From Streptosporangium sp. NBC_01495 (lineage in GTDB: Bacteria > Actinomycetota > Actinomycetes > Streptosporangiales > Streptosporangiaceae): a stretch of DNA of 64,000 nt. The position numbers and the translations under genes are program-made. This document shows, one piece after another, positions 8,048 to 15,990 of this stretch. Numbering within the stretch: position 1 is the stretch's first letter; each line of letters starts with the position of its first letter. The notes under the pieces are model-generated. The model saw nothing but the letters and a program-made list of their open reading frames with translations. It searched no databases and was not told the origin of the DNA. Location of the stretch: positions 9,114,001 to 9,178,000 of the forward strand of contig NZ_CP109430.1 of assembly GCF_036250735.1 (NCBI RefSeq), in the 5' to 3' direction.

Positions 8048-8566
8048 GTGAGCGGCCGGGACGACGCCGGATTCTCGGCTTTCGTCGCCGCACGCGGCAC
8101 CAGCCTGCTGAGGATCGCCCATCTCGCCTGCGACGCCGCCGAGGACGCCGAGGACCTGCTGCAGACGTCGCTGGAGCGGGCGTACCGCAACTGGAGCCGG
8201 GTGCGCGACGACAACGATCCCGAGCCCTACGTCCGTCGCATCATCGTCAACACGGCCATCAGCCGTGCCCGGCGCCGAGCCATTCTGCGGATCGTCCCGA
8301 TGAGCACCCCGCCCGAGCAGCCGTCGCGGGAGGCCGACATCCCGCTCCGCCACGCGCTCATGGACGCGCTGCGCGACCTGCCGCCCCGGCAGCGCGCGGT
8401 GGTCGTCCTGCGCTACTGGGAGGACCTCAGCGAGGCGCAGACCGCGGAGATCCTCGGCTGCTCGACGGGAACGGTCAAGAGCCAGGCGTTCAAGGCGCTC
8501 GCCAAACTGCGGCCGGCGATCGGCGGGGAGTCCCCGGAGAAGGTGGTCAGGAATGCCCATGCTTGA
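8048..8566 (+). CDS. SigE-family ECF RNA polymerase sigma factor
   Basis: 172 residues from GTG 8048. Sigma region 2 is at the N-terminus (LLRIAHLACDAAEDAEDLLQ and the NWSRVRDDNDPEPYVRRII block). Region 4 is near residues 95-165 (DLPPRQRAVVVLRYWEDLSE, then the helix-turn-helix EILGCSTGTVKSQAFKALAK). This is the short actinobacterial SigE-like ECF class. It should direct RNA polymerase to a small regulon in response to an unknown stress, controlled by the partner encoded by the overlapping next gene. Confidence 0.9.
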   Translation: MSGRDDAGFSAFVAARGTSLLRIAHLACDAAEDAEDLLQTSLERAYRNWSRVRDDNDPEPYVRRIIVNTAISRARRRAILRIVPMSTPPEQPSREADIPLRHALMDALRDLPPRQRAVVVLRYWEDLSEAQTAEILGCSTGTVKSQAFKALAKLRPAIGGESPEKVVRNAHA

Positions 8567-9338
8567 GCATGAAATGCACCAGATCATGGCGGAGGAGACG
8601 GCGAGGCTGCGCGCGGCCCCCGACCTGGCCGAGCGGGTGATCCGTGCCTCTCGGCGCAGAAACGCCAGGCGGCTCGGGATCGCCGCCGTGGCCGCCGCCG
8701 CGGCCGTCGTGGGGATCACGGTCCCCGCCTACCTGGTCCTCGACACGACCCCGGCGCGACCGGGCCCGGCCGCGACCTCGGGAACGACGGGGCCGGACAC
8801 CGCCGACCAGAGCGCACCGCAGCCCCTTTTCACCCAGCTCCCACCACCCGTGCCGACGCCCACCGCCACCCCGCGCATCTCTCGGCCGCCCATCGACATC
8901 GGCAGCGGTAACACGGTGGGACGGGTCCACGTGGGCTACATGCCTGAGGGCCTCGTACGGGACGTGTGGGCGGCGAACCTCGGCGACCAGTACACCGCCG
9001 CGTGGCACTACCCGGATGACGGCGAGGGCACCTACCGCATCCAGATCTACGTCTTCGAGGGCCTGGCCGTCGCGGCCACCGACAAGTCGTGGCGGGGGTA
9101 CCAGGACAAGGGCACGGCGAAAACGGTGTCCCTCGGCGCCGGCCGGACCGGCCTCATCTCCACCCAGTGGGTCGGCGAGGACGGTGGCAAGGGAACCCCG
9201 ACCGCCTTCGTACGGGTGGGCGAGGAAAGGGTGGTCGAGGTGCTGATGAGTCCCGACTACGCGAAGGACCTCGGCGGCGAGAGGGCGATCGATCGTGAGC
9301 TGACCAGGGTCGCGGCCGGCCTGACCGCCGACGACTGA
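8553..9338 (+). CDS. single-pass membrane partner of the ECF sigma factor (putative anti-sigma)
   Basis: 261 residues, overlapping the sigma gene by 14 bp (start ATG 8553; ATG 8559 is an alternative). Layout: cytosolic N-terminus of about 38 residues, one transmembrane helix (about 41-64, Ala/Val-rich), a Pro/Thr-rich stalk (about 65-115), and an extracytoplasmic domain with YRIQIYVFEGL and a C-terminal alpha/beta part. No zinc anti-sigma motif is seen. The anti-sigma or sensor role is inferred from position only. The stop codon is the first unit of the downstream repeat. Confidence 0.75.
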   Translation: MPMLEHEMHQIMAEETARLRAAPDLAERVIRASRRRNARRLGIAAVAAAAAVVGITVPAYLVLDTTPARPGPAATSGTTGPDTADQSAPQPLFTQLPPPVPTPTATPRISRPPIDIGSGNTVGRVHVGYMPEGLVRDVWAANLGDQYTAAWHYPDDGEGTYRIQIYVFEGLAVAATDKSWRGYQDKGTAKTVSLGAGRTGLISTQWVGEDGGKGTPTAFVRVGEERVVEVLMSPDYAKDLGGERAIDRELTRVAAGLTADD

Positions 9339-9404
9339 ACCGGCGGGGACTGAACCAGCGGGGACTGAACCGGCGGGACTGAACCAGCGGGACTGAAGCG
9401 GTGG
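9331..9404 (+). repeat. stop-codon-containing 15-bp tandem repeat
   Basis: The gene's last bases GACTGAACCGGCGGG are repeated about four more times (GACTGAACCAGCGGG and variants). Every copy carries the TGA, so the array is a serial duplication of the gene's 3' terminus. Confidence 0.8.
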
Positions 9405-9420
9405 GGCGGGGACGCGCGCT

Positions 9421-9632
9421 CGGTACGCCTCCCCGCCGGTCCGGTACGCCTTCCCCGGAGGCCGGTACGCCTTCTCTGGAAACCCTGCGCGCCTTCCCGG
9501 GGCCCGGTACGCCCCCTTGATCCGGTACGCCTTCCCGGGGGTCCGCCTTCCCGCGGACTCTGCGCGCCTCTCCGCGGATCCTGCGTGTCTCCCCCTCGGG
9601 CCCGGTGGACGCGCCTTCCCCGGCGCGCCCGG
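9421..9632. repeat. degenerate repeat cluster GGTACGCCTTCCCCGG
   Basis: Six or more diverged copies of CCGGTACGCCTTCCCCGG, then related GCGCGCCTTCCC units, fill the space up to the stop of the flavoprotein gene. There is no ORF with coding character. Confidence 0.65.
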
Positions 9633-9639
9633 GGCGTGG

Positions 9640-12321
9640 TCAGGACGGCAGGCGCCGGACGCGCTCCGAGGACGGGTCGTAGAGGGGGTCCGCGGTGACG
9701 GAGGCGCCCACCCAGGTGCCGGTGACACCGACCTCGACGCGGTCGCCGGGGGTGGTGCCCTCGGGCAGGTAGGCGTAGGCGATCGAGAGGTCGACACGGT
9801 GGCCGTACCCGCCGCTGGTCACCCGCGAGGCGGGCAGCCCACCGGCGCGGACCGGCTCCCCGCCGAGGCAGACCTGGCGGGGGTCGTCCAGGACCAGGCA
9901 GAACAGCCGCCGCGCGGGACGTCCGTCGGCTGAGCGGCCGTCGGCGGAACCGCTGGCAGAGCGGCCGTCAGCGGGACCGCCGTCAGCGGGACCGCCGTCA
10001 GCTGGACGGCTGACGGCTGGACGGCTGACGGCTGGACGGTCGGCGGCGGGGCGGTCGGCGGCGTCCAGGGCCGCGCGGCCGAGGAAGTCCTTGTCGCGGG
10101 CGACCGCGAACCCCAGGCCCGCCTCGTGGGGGGTGGTCTCCGGGGTGATGTCCATGCCCCAGACGCGGTAGCCCTTCTCCAGGCGCATCGAGTCGATCGC
10201 GCGGTACCCGGCCGGACGCATGCCGTACGGCGTCCCCGCCTCCATGAGCGTGTCCCACAGTGTCAGCCCGTACTCCGACGGGCAGTACAGCTCCCAGCCG
10301 AACTCGCCCACGAACGTCACCCGCTGGGCCAGCACCGGGACGTTCCCGACACTGATCTCCCTGGCCCTCATGTAGCCGAAGGTCAGGTCGTCACCGGAGA
10401 CGGAACCGAGGATGTCGAGCGCCCGCGGACCCCACAGGCAGTAGCAGGCGTGGGCCGAGGTGACGTCGCGGACGTCGAGGCCCTGACCCCGGAGCCAGGC
10501 GACGTCGTGAACACCGAAGGCGGTTCCGGTGACCAGGCGGAACCGGTCGTCCGCCAGGCGGGTGACGGTCAGGTCGGCCTCGATGCCGCCGCGACCGTTG
10601 AGGAGCTGGGTGTAGACGATCGAGCCCACGGGCCTGTCGAGCTGCCCGGCGCACGCCCGCTGCAGCCCCTCCAGGGCCCCGGGTCCCGACACCTCCAGCT
10701 TGGAGAACGAGGTCTGGTCGAAGAGGCCCGCGGCGTCGCGGGTGGCCAGGCACTCCTCGCGTACGGCGGGCGACCAGACCCGGCCCGCCCAGCCGTCCGG
10801 ACGGGGGCTCCGGCCACCCGGGGGGACGTCATGGACGTCTGAGGGGACGTCACGGACGTCCGGGAGGACGTCATGGCCGGCCGGGCGCAGGCCCCGGTCG
10901 TCCGCGGGAAGGTCCCCGCCGGACTCCACGGCCGGGCGCCCGCCGGGCTCGTACCAGTTGACCCGTTCCCAGCCGGACTTCTCGCCGAACGCCGCCCCCA
11001 GCTCCACGTGCCGCACCCAGGCGGGAGAGCGGCGGAGCGGCCGGGCGGCGGTGCGCTCCTCGCCGGGGTAGACGATGTCGTAGTACTTCGAGTACGAGTC
11101 CAGGGCCTTGGCGCGGGTCCACGACGCGGAACGGGCGTGGGTCCCGAAACGCCGCAGATCCATGCCGAACACGTCGTACTCGGGTGAGCCATCCACGATC
11201 CATTCGGCCATCACCTTGCCCACGCCTCCGGCAGCCGCCAGGCCGTGGACGCAGAATCCGGCCGCCGCCCACAGTCCGCGGACCGGGGTCTCGCCGAGGA
11301 GGAACTCGCCGTCGGGAGTGAACGCCTCGGGGCCGTGGACGACCTTCGTGATCTCGGTACGGGCCAGGGCGGGGACCCGTCGCACCGCCGATTCCCACGA
11401 TTCTTGAAATTTCGGCATATCCGGCGGGAAAAGGGTTCGAGACTCCTCCAGCGGAGCGGTCGTGTCCCAGATCTCCGGATTTCGAATATATCCGCCTACC
11501 AAAATGCCGGCATTCTCTTCCCGGAAATAGACAATGTTATCCGGATCCCGCACCGTAGGCATGGACGACGGAACCCCGAATGATTCGGTGACCACATATT
11601 GGTGTTTTATCGGCACAACCGGAATGTCCACCCCGGCCAGTCGCCCGACCCGCCCGCTGGCCGCGCCCGCCGCGACGATCACGGTCTCCGCCAGGACCGA
11701 CCACTCCTCGACGTCGTCGGATCCCCCGGAGCCCCCGGTTCCCGACGCGAGCCGTACCCCGGTGATCGCGCCGCCCGCCACGTCGAGCCCCGTCACGCGG
11801 GTCCCGGTGTGGATCCGCACGCCCAGCTTCTGCGCCCCGGCCGCCAGCGCCCTGGCCAGCAGCGCCGGGTCCAGCCAGCCGTCCCCGGGCAGCCAGAGCG
11901 CGGCCCGCACGTCGTCGGCGCGCAGCAGCGGGAGCATCTCCTTCGCCTCGGCACCGGAGATCACCTCCAGGCCCAGCCCGTAGGTCTCCCCCGCCCCGGC
12001 CAGCCGCAGCGACTCCTCCACCCGCTCGGGCGTGGTCGCCAGTCGGAGGCCGCCCACCCCGTGCCATCCCGGGTCCAGTCCGGTGAGTTCCGCCAGTTCG
12101 GGATAGAGACCGGCCGAATACATGATCATCTTGGTCTGGGTGACGGTGGAGCGGAGCTGGCCCACGAACCCGGCCGAGTGCCAGGTGGTCCCCTCGGTGA
12201 GTTCGTGCTGCTCAACGAGGATCACCTCGGTCCAGCCGAGCCTTGCCAGGTGGTAGGCCACGCTGCAACCGGCCACCCCGCCGCCGATCACGACGGCTCG
12301 CGCGGAGCTGGGAAGTTTCAA
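9640..12321 (-). CDS. dimethylglycine/sarcosine dehydrogenase-like FAD oxidoreductase with GcvT domains
   Basis: About 893 residues. The N-terminus has the FAD dinucleotide fold (VVIGGGVAGCSVAYHLARLG) and GTTWHSAG, whose His is the covalent flavin site in this family. The C-terminal half is an aminomethyltransferase (GcvT-like) module with GWELYCPSEYG and RLEKGYRVWGMD, which binds tetrahydrofolate. The expected reaction is oxidative N-demethylation of dimethylglycine or sarcosine. No ATG precedes the FAD motif; TTG 12321 follows a GAGGGG site by 9 nt. Two low-complexity insertions (about 9926-10060, RPAVS/DGGPA repeats; about 10795-10890, DVRDVP repeats) and an AT-rich interior stretch (about 11395-11625) are odd. 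It is divergent from the kinase/permease genes and likely functions with them. Confidence 0.85.
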   Translation of the reverse strand: MKLPSSARAVVIGGGVAGCSVAYHLARLGWTEVILVEQHELTEGTTWHSAGFVGQLRSTVTQTKMIMYSAGLYPELAELTGLDPGWHGVGGLRLATTPERVEESLRLAGAGETYGLGLEVISGAEAKEMLPLLRADDVRAALWLPGDGWLDPALLARALAAGAQKLGVRIHTGTRVTGLDVAGGAITGVRLASGTGGSGGSDDVEEWSVLAETVIVAAGAASGRVGRLAGVDIPVVPIKHQYVVTESFGVPSSMPTVRDPDNIVYFREENAGILVGGYIRNPEIWDTTAPLEESRTLFPPDMPKFQESWESAVRRVPALARTEITKVVHGPEAFTPDGEFLLGETPVRGLWAAAGFCVHGLAAAGGVGKVMAEWIVDGSPEYDVFGMDLRRFGTHARSASWTRAKALDSYSKYYDIVYPGEERTAARPLRRSPAWVRHVELGAAFGEKSGWERVNWYEPGGRPAVESGGDLPADDRGLRPAGHDVLPDVRDVPSDVHDVPPGGRSPRPDGWAGRVWSPAVREECLATRDAAGLFDQTSFSKLEVSGPGALEGLQRACAGQLDRPVGSIVYTQLLNGRGGIEADLTVTRLADDRFRLVTGTAFGVHDVAWLRGQGLDVRDVTSAHACYCLWGPRALDILGSVSGDDLTFGYMRAREISVGNVPVLAQRVTFVGEFGWELYCPSEYGLTLWDTLMEAGTPYGMRPAGYRAIDSMRLEKGYRVWGMDITPETTPHEAGLGFAVARDKDFLGRAALDAADRPAADRPAVSRPAVSRPADGGPADGGPADGRSASGSADGRSADGRPARRLFCLVLDDPRQVCLGGEPVRAGGLPASRVTSGGYGHRVDLSIAYAYLPEGTTPGDRVEVGVTGTWVGASVTADPLYDPSSERVRRLPS
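9926..10060 (-). repeat. in-frame tandem repeat inside the GcvT domain
   Basis: Units such as GCGGGACCGCCGTCA and GGCTGACGGCTGGACG repeat two to three times each. They encode RPAVSRPAVSRPADGGPADGG-type sequence between the GcvT N-terminal part and the C-terminal barrel. The reading frame stays open, so the insert is probably a surface loop. Confidence 0.75.
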
Positions 12322-12396
12322 GGCGCGCAACCCCTCTGTAACAACTAGTCCACAGAATCGGATCAATGGTATGAAGGTAGGCCAAAGGAGGGCGGC

Positions 12397-13347
12397 ATGC
12401 CAGATCCTCTAGCGGACGTCCGTAAATGGGCTGACCAGCCCGTTACCGAGACACCGATCAAGGGTGGCCTCAGCCACCGGATCTCTCGGCTCGTCACGGC
12501 CGACGGGCAGCGATGGGTGCTGCGCGTGCTGGATCCCCGGGTCTCGGAGGCCGGCCTGGGCATACCGCTCGACCAGGAGATCGCCAACACGATCCACGCG
12601 GCGGACGCGGGGGTCGGCCCCAGGGTGCTGCACCGGCTGCCGGGCGCGCTGGTGCTGGAGTATCTCGACGGCGTCACCCTGGACGCCCACGCCGTACGGA
12701 CGATCCCGGGCCCCGTCGCGGCGGCCTGCCGCCGGCTGCACGCCGGGCCCCGGTTCGTCAACGACTTCTCCATCTTCCGCAAGCTCGACGAGTTCCTCGC
12801 CCTCTGCCGTACCCACGAACTGGGCACACCCGACGGCTACGAGGACCGTCTTCCCGCGGCGGCGGAGATCGAACGGGCACTGGCCGCCGATCCGCTGCCC
12901 ACGGTGCCGTGCCACAACGACCTGCTGCCGGAGAACTTCATCCGCTGCGGCACCGAGGTCAGGATCGTCGACTACCAGCTCTCGGGGAACAACGACCCGG
13001 CCTTCGAGCTGGGCGACATCGCCGCCGAGGCCGACTACGACCCGGACCTGACCACCCGGCTGGCCCGCGCCTACTTCGGCACCGACGACCGGCGGCTCAT
13101 CTCCAGGGTCCGGCTCAACCTGATCATGTCCAACCTGACCTGGACGCTCTGGTTCGCCGTGCACCACGGGCTGCTCAAGGAGCAGGCGGCCGACGCCGAC
13201 TTCGACTACGAGGCCGAGGCGGCCGACAAGTTCTCACAAGCCGTACGGGACCTGGACGACCCGGGGTTCGGGCGGCTCGTCGATGACGTCCGGGGCGCGA
13301 GCACCGGATCTCCCCACCCCCCCGCACCACCACGCAAGGAGGCTTGA
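12397..13347 (+). CDS. choline/ethanolamine kinase-like phosphotransferase
   Basis: 316 residues of the aminoglycoside/choline phosphotransferase fold. Seen: a Gly-containing N-lobe (GGLSHRISRLV), VLEYLDGVTL at the hinge, the Brenner motif CHNDLLPENF (His173, Asp175, Asn near 180) and a Mg-binding IVDYQLSGNNDPAFELGD. These are closest to the bacterial choline kinase (LicA-like) branch. The substrate could be choline, ethanolamine or another amino alcohol. ATG 12397 is 75 bp from the divergent flavoprotein start, and its TGA abuts the permease GTG, so kinase and permease form an operon. Confidence 0.8.
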   Translation: MPDPLADVRKWADQPVTETPIKGGLSHRISRLVTADGQRWVLRVLDPRVSEAGLGIPLDQEIANTIHAADAGVGPRVLHRLPGALVLEYLDGVTLDAHAVRTIPGPVAAACRRLHAGPRFVNDFSIFRKLDEFLALCRTHELGTPDGYEDRLPAAAEIERALAADPLPTVPCHNDLLPENFIRCGTEVRIVDYQLSGNNDPAFELGDIAAEADYDPDLTTRLARAYFGTDDRRLISRVRLNLIMSNLTWTLWFAVHHGLLKEQAADADFDYEAEAADKFSQAVRDLDDPGFGRLVDDVRGASTGSPHPPAPPRKEA

Positions 13348-14907
13348 GTGACCAAGCCAATACCGGTCGACGAGGACGCGAAACGCCTCGCCGAACTCGG
13401 TTACAAGCAGGAGCTCTCCAGGACCTGGAGCGGCTTCTCCAACTTCGCCATCTCCTTCTCGATCATCTCCATCCTGGCCGGCTGCTTCACCACGTTCGGC
13501 CAGGCCTGGAACAACGGTGGGCCCATCGCCATCGCGTGGGGGTGGCCGCTGATCTCGATCTTCATCCTGATCATCGGACTGTGCATGTCGGAACTGGTCT
13601 CGGCCTATCCGACCGCCGGCGGCATCTACTGGTGGGCCGCCAAGATGGGCAAGCCGATCCACGGCTGGTTCACCGGCTGGTTCAACCTCATCGGCCTGAT
13701 CGCCGTGACGGCCTCGGTCGACTACGGCTGCGCGACCTTCCTGAACATCACCCTCAACCGGTTCTTCCCCGGCTGGGACCCCAGCCTGACCAACGCGTTC
13801 ATCCTGTTCGCGGTGATCCTCGTCCTGCACGGCCTGATCAACATCTTCAGCCACCGGCTGATCTCGACGCTGCAGAACGTCTCGGTGTGGTGGCATGTGT
13901 TCGGCGCGGCGGTGGTCGTGCTGATCCTGATCTTCGGCCCCGACTCGCACCAGTCGATGTCGTTCGTCTTCACCGAGACGATCAACAACTCCGGCTTCTC
14001 CGACTCCTCGTACTGGTTCTACGTGCTGCCGCTCGGCTTCCTGCTGACCCAGTACACGATCACCGGGTTCGACGCGTGCGCGCACGTGTCGGAGGAGACC
14101 CAGGGCGCCTCCACCGCCGCCGCCAGGGGACTGTGGCAGTCGATCTTCTACTCGGCGATCGGCGGCTGGATCCTGCTGCTGGCCTTCCTGTTCGCGGCCA
14201 CCGACGTGGACGCGGTCAACGAGGCGGGCGGCTTCGTCGGCGCCATCTTCGACAGCGCGCTCCCCGGCAACCTGGCCACGGCGATCTTCGCGATCTCCAC
14301 CATCGGCCAGTTCTTCTGCGGGATGAGCTGCGTGACCTCGATGTCCCGGATGACCTACGCCTTCTCCCGCGACGGCGCCATCCCCGGCTGGCGCCTGTGG
14401 TCGAGGGTGGACGCCAACCGGACCCCCGTCAACGCGATCGTCTTCGGCTGCACGGCCGCGCTGATCCTCACCCTGCCCGCGTTGTACGAGGCCCCCGGCG
14501 GTCTGCCGCTGGCCTTCTACGCGGTCGTGTCGGTGGCGGTCATCGGCCTCTACATCGCCTTCGCGATCCCGATCTGGCTCCGGCTGCGGATGGGCGACCG
14601 GTTCCAGCCGGGGCCCTGGACGCTGGGGTCGAAGTACAAGGTCATGTGCTGGATCGCCATCGTCGAGATCGTCATCGTCTCGATCTACTTCATCATGCCG
14701 CTGGTCCCGGCCGCCGTGCCGTTCAGCGACGACTTCACCTGGACCGCGGTCAACTACGCGCCGATCGTGGTCGGCGTGATGGTGCTGGCCGTGGGCCTGT
14801 GGTGGGTGCTGTCGGCCAGGCACTGGTTCACCGGCCCGCGCCGCACGGTCGACATGGCCGAGGCGTTCGACCCGACCGGCCCGACCGGCAAGGAGCCGAT
14901 CGGCTGA
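13348..14907 (+). CDS. APC-family amino acid/amine permease
   Basis: 519 residues, GTG start right after the kinase stop with AGGAGG upstream. Twelve hydrophobic segments are visible. The first carries the APC signature (GFSNFAISFSIISILAG), followed by SELVSAYPTAGGIYWW, which is typical of the GABA/choline/ethanolamine permease subfamily. It should import an amine or amino acid by proton or cation symport. Context with a demethylating dehydrogenase and a choline-kinase-like enzyme suggests a methylated amine such as choline, betaine or dimethylglycine as substrate; this is inference. Confidence 0.9.
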   Translation: MTKPIPVDEDAKRLAELGYKQELSRTWSGFSNFAISFSIISILAGCFTTFGQAWNNGGPIAIAWGWPLISIFILIIGLCMSELVSAYPTAGGIYWWAAKMGKPIHGWFTGWFNLIGLIAVTASVDYGCATFLNITLNRFFPGWDPSLTNAFILFAVILVLHGLINIFSHRLISTLQNVSVWWHVFGAAVVVLILIFGPDSHQSMSFVFTETINNSGFSDSSYWFYVLPLGFLLTQYTITGFDACAHVSEETQGASTAAARGLWQSIFYSAIGGWILLLAFLFAATDVDAVNEAGGFVGAIFDSALPGNLATAIFAISTIGQFFCGMSCVTSMSRMTYAFSRDGAIPGWRLWSRVDANRTPVNAIVFGCTAALILTLPALYEAPGGLPLAFYAVVSVAVIGLYIAFAIPIWLRLRMGDRFQPGPWTLGSKYKVMCWIAIVEIVIVSIYFIMPLVPAAVPFSDDFTWTAVNYAPIVVGVMVLAVGLWWVLSARHWFTGPRRTVDMAEAFDPTGPTGKEPIG

Positions 14908-14935
14908 GAGATCACCGAGAGGACCGGGAAACCGG

Positions 14936-15574
14936 TCAGCTCGCCTCGAAGGCCTCCGCCACCGCGGCACGGACCCGGTCCATCGCGGCGGCGGCGGGGG
15001 CCTCCCGGCCCATGGACGTCATGTCGACGTCGGGCATGCCGCAGGCCACCGCCCAGCCCCACGGGGTGAGGTCGCCGTCGACGTTGAGGGCGAACCCGTG
15101 GCTGGTGACGCCCCGGCTCTGCCGCATGCCGATCGAGACGATCTTTCGTCCCGTCTCGATCGTCCACACGCCGGTCAGCAGCTCCGAGCCCGGCGGGGTG
15201 TCGCGGCGCTCGGCCGGGACGCCCAGCGCGCCGAGCGCGGCGACGAGCCTCAGCTCGACCTCGCGGACGTAGTCGACGATCCCCTCGTCCTCGCCGAGCT
15301 TGACGATCAGGTATCCGACCAGCTGGCCGGGGCCGTGGTAGGTGAGCTGCCCGCCGCGACCCGTGCTCACGACCGGGATGCCGTGAGCGGGGTCGGGCAG
15401 GTGCTGCTCAGGGGTTCGCCTGCCCACGGTGTACACCTGCGGGTGGCTGAGCAACCAGAGCGTGTCGGAGCGCTCGTCGCGCTGCCGCCGACCGACCAGG
15501 TCGGTCATCCGCTCCATCGCCTTCTCGTAGTCGACCAGGTCGTCCTGGACCAGGGACAGTGGACGTCGCCTCAT
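14936..15574 (-). CDS. lipB: octanoyl-[acyl carrier protein]:protein octanoyltransferase
   Basis: 212 residues, the usual LipB length. It has RGGQLTYHGPGQLVGY (72-88), Lys144 within GRKIVSIGMRQSRGVTSHG, and the acyl-thioester Cys178 in AVACGMPDVDMTS; Cys and Lys form the catalytic dyad. It transfers octanoate from ACP to lipoyl domains of 2-oxoacid dehydrogenases and GcvH. It converges with the permease gene, 28 bp apart. No lipA is in the window. Confidence 0.96.
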   Translation of the reverse strand: MRRRPLSLVQDDLVDYEKAMERMTDLVGRRQRDERSDTLWLLSHPQVYTVGRRTPEQHLPDPAHGIPVVSTGRGGQLTYHGPGQLVGYLIVKLGEDEGIVDYVREVELRLVAALGALGVPAERRDTPPGSELLTGVWTIETGRKIVSIGMRQSRGVTSHGFALNVDGDLTPWGWAVACGMPDVDMTSMGREAPAAAAMDRVRAAVAEAFEAS

Positions 15575-15589
15575 GCCCCCAGCCTATTT

Positions 15590-15775
15590 TCAGTATCGGA
15601 CCGCCGGCGCCTTGGGGACGAAGATCCACATGAGCACGTAGGCGACCCACAGGGGTCCCGGGATGAGCGAGAGCAGCAGCCAGAACACCCGGACAAGGGT
15701 GGGCGGCAGGTTGAGGCTCTCCGCGATCCCGCCGCAGACTCCGGCGACTATCTTGTGGTTTCTCGAACGGTGCAC
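15590..15775 (-). CDS. PspC-domain membrane protein
   Basis: 61 residues from GTG 15775 with a GGGAGAGG site upstream. The whole protein is a PspC domain: basic N-terminus, VAGVCGGIAESLNLPPTLVRV, then a hydrophobic stretch of about 25 residues with a proline break (LIPGPLWVAYVLMWIFVP). Single-domain PspC proteins are membrane stress or envelope-associated, and their molecular role in actinomycetes is not established. It lies 15 bp upstream of lipB on the same strand and could be cotranscribed. Confidence 0.85.
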   Translation of the reverse strand: MHRSRNHKIVAGVCGGIAESLNLPPTLVRVFWLLLSLIPGPLWVAYVLMWIFVPKAPAVRY

Positions 15776-15990
15776 GGTACCTCTCCCCGAATCGGTGTTC
15801 TTCGTCTCTTCAAACGAACGACCGGAACCCACCCGTTCCCGAGACACCCCTGAGAAAACCCTGTCAGGGTCGGCTTGATAACTTTTCGTGCACCTGAGCG
15901 ATGACGCATCTAGGCGAAACCTGTTGATCACGGTACGTTCCGCCATGTACGTAATAGGGGATCCCCCTCCGTTCCACCCCGAGGAGCGCT

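Noticed and set aside
7822..9686. Calling the sigma operon an integrated mobile element.
   Set aside because: No integrase, excisionase or replication gene; the repeat alone does not prove mobility, so it is reported as an observation only.
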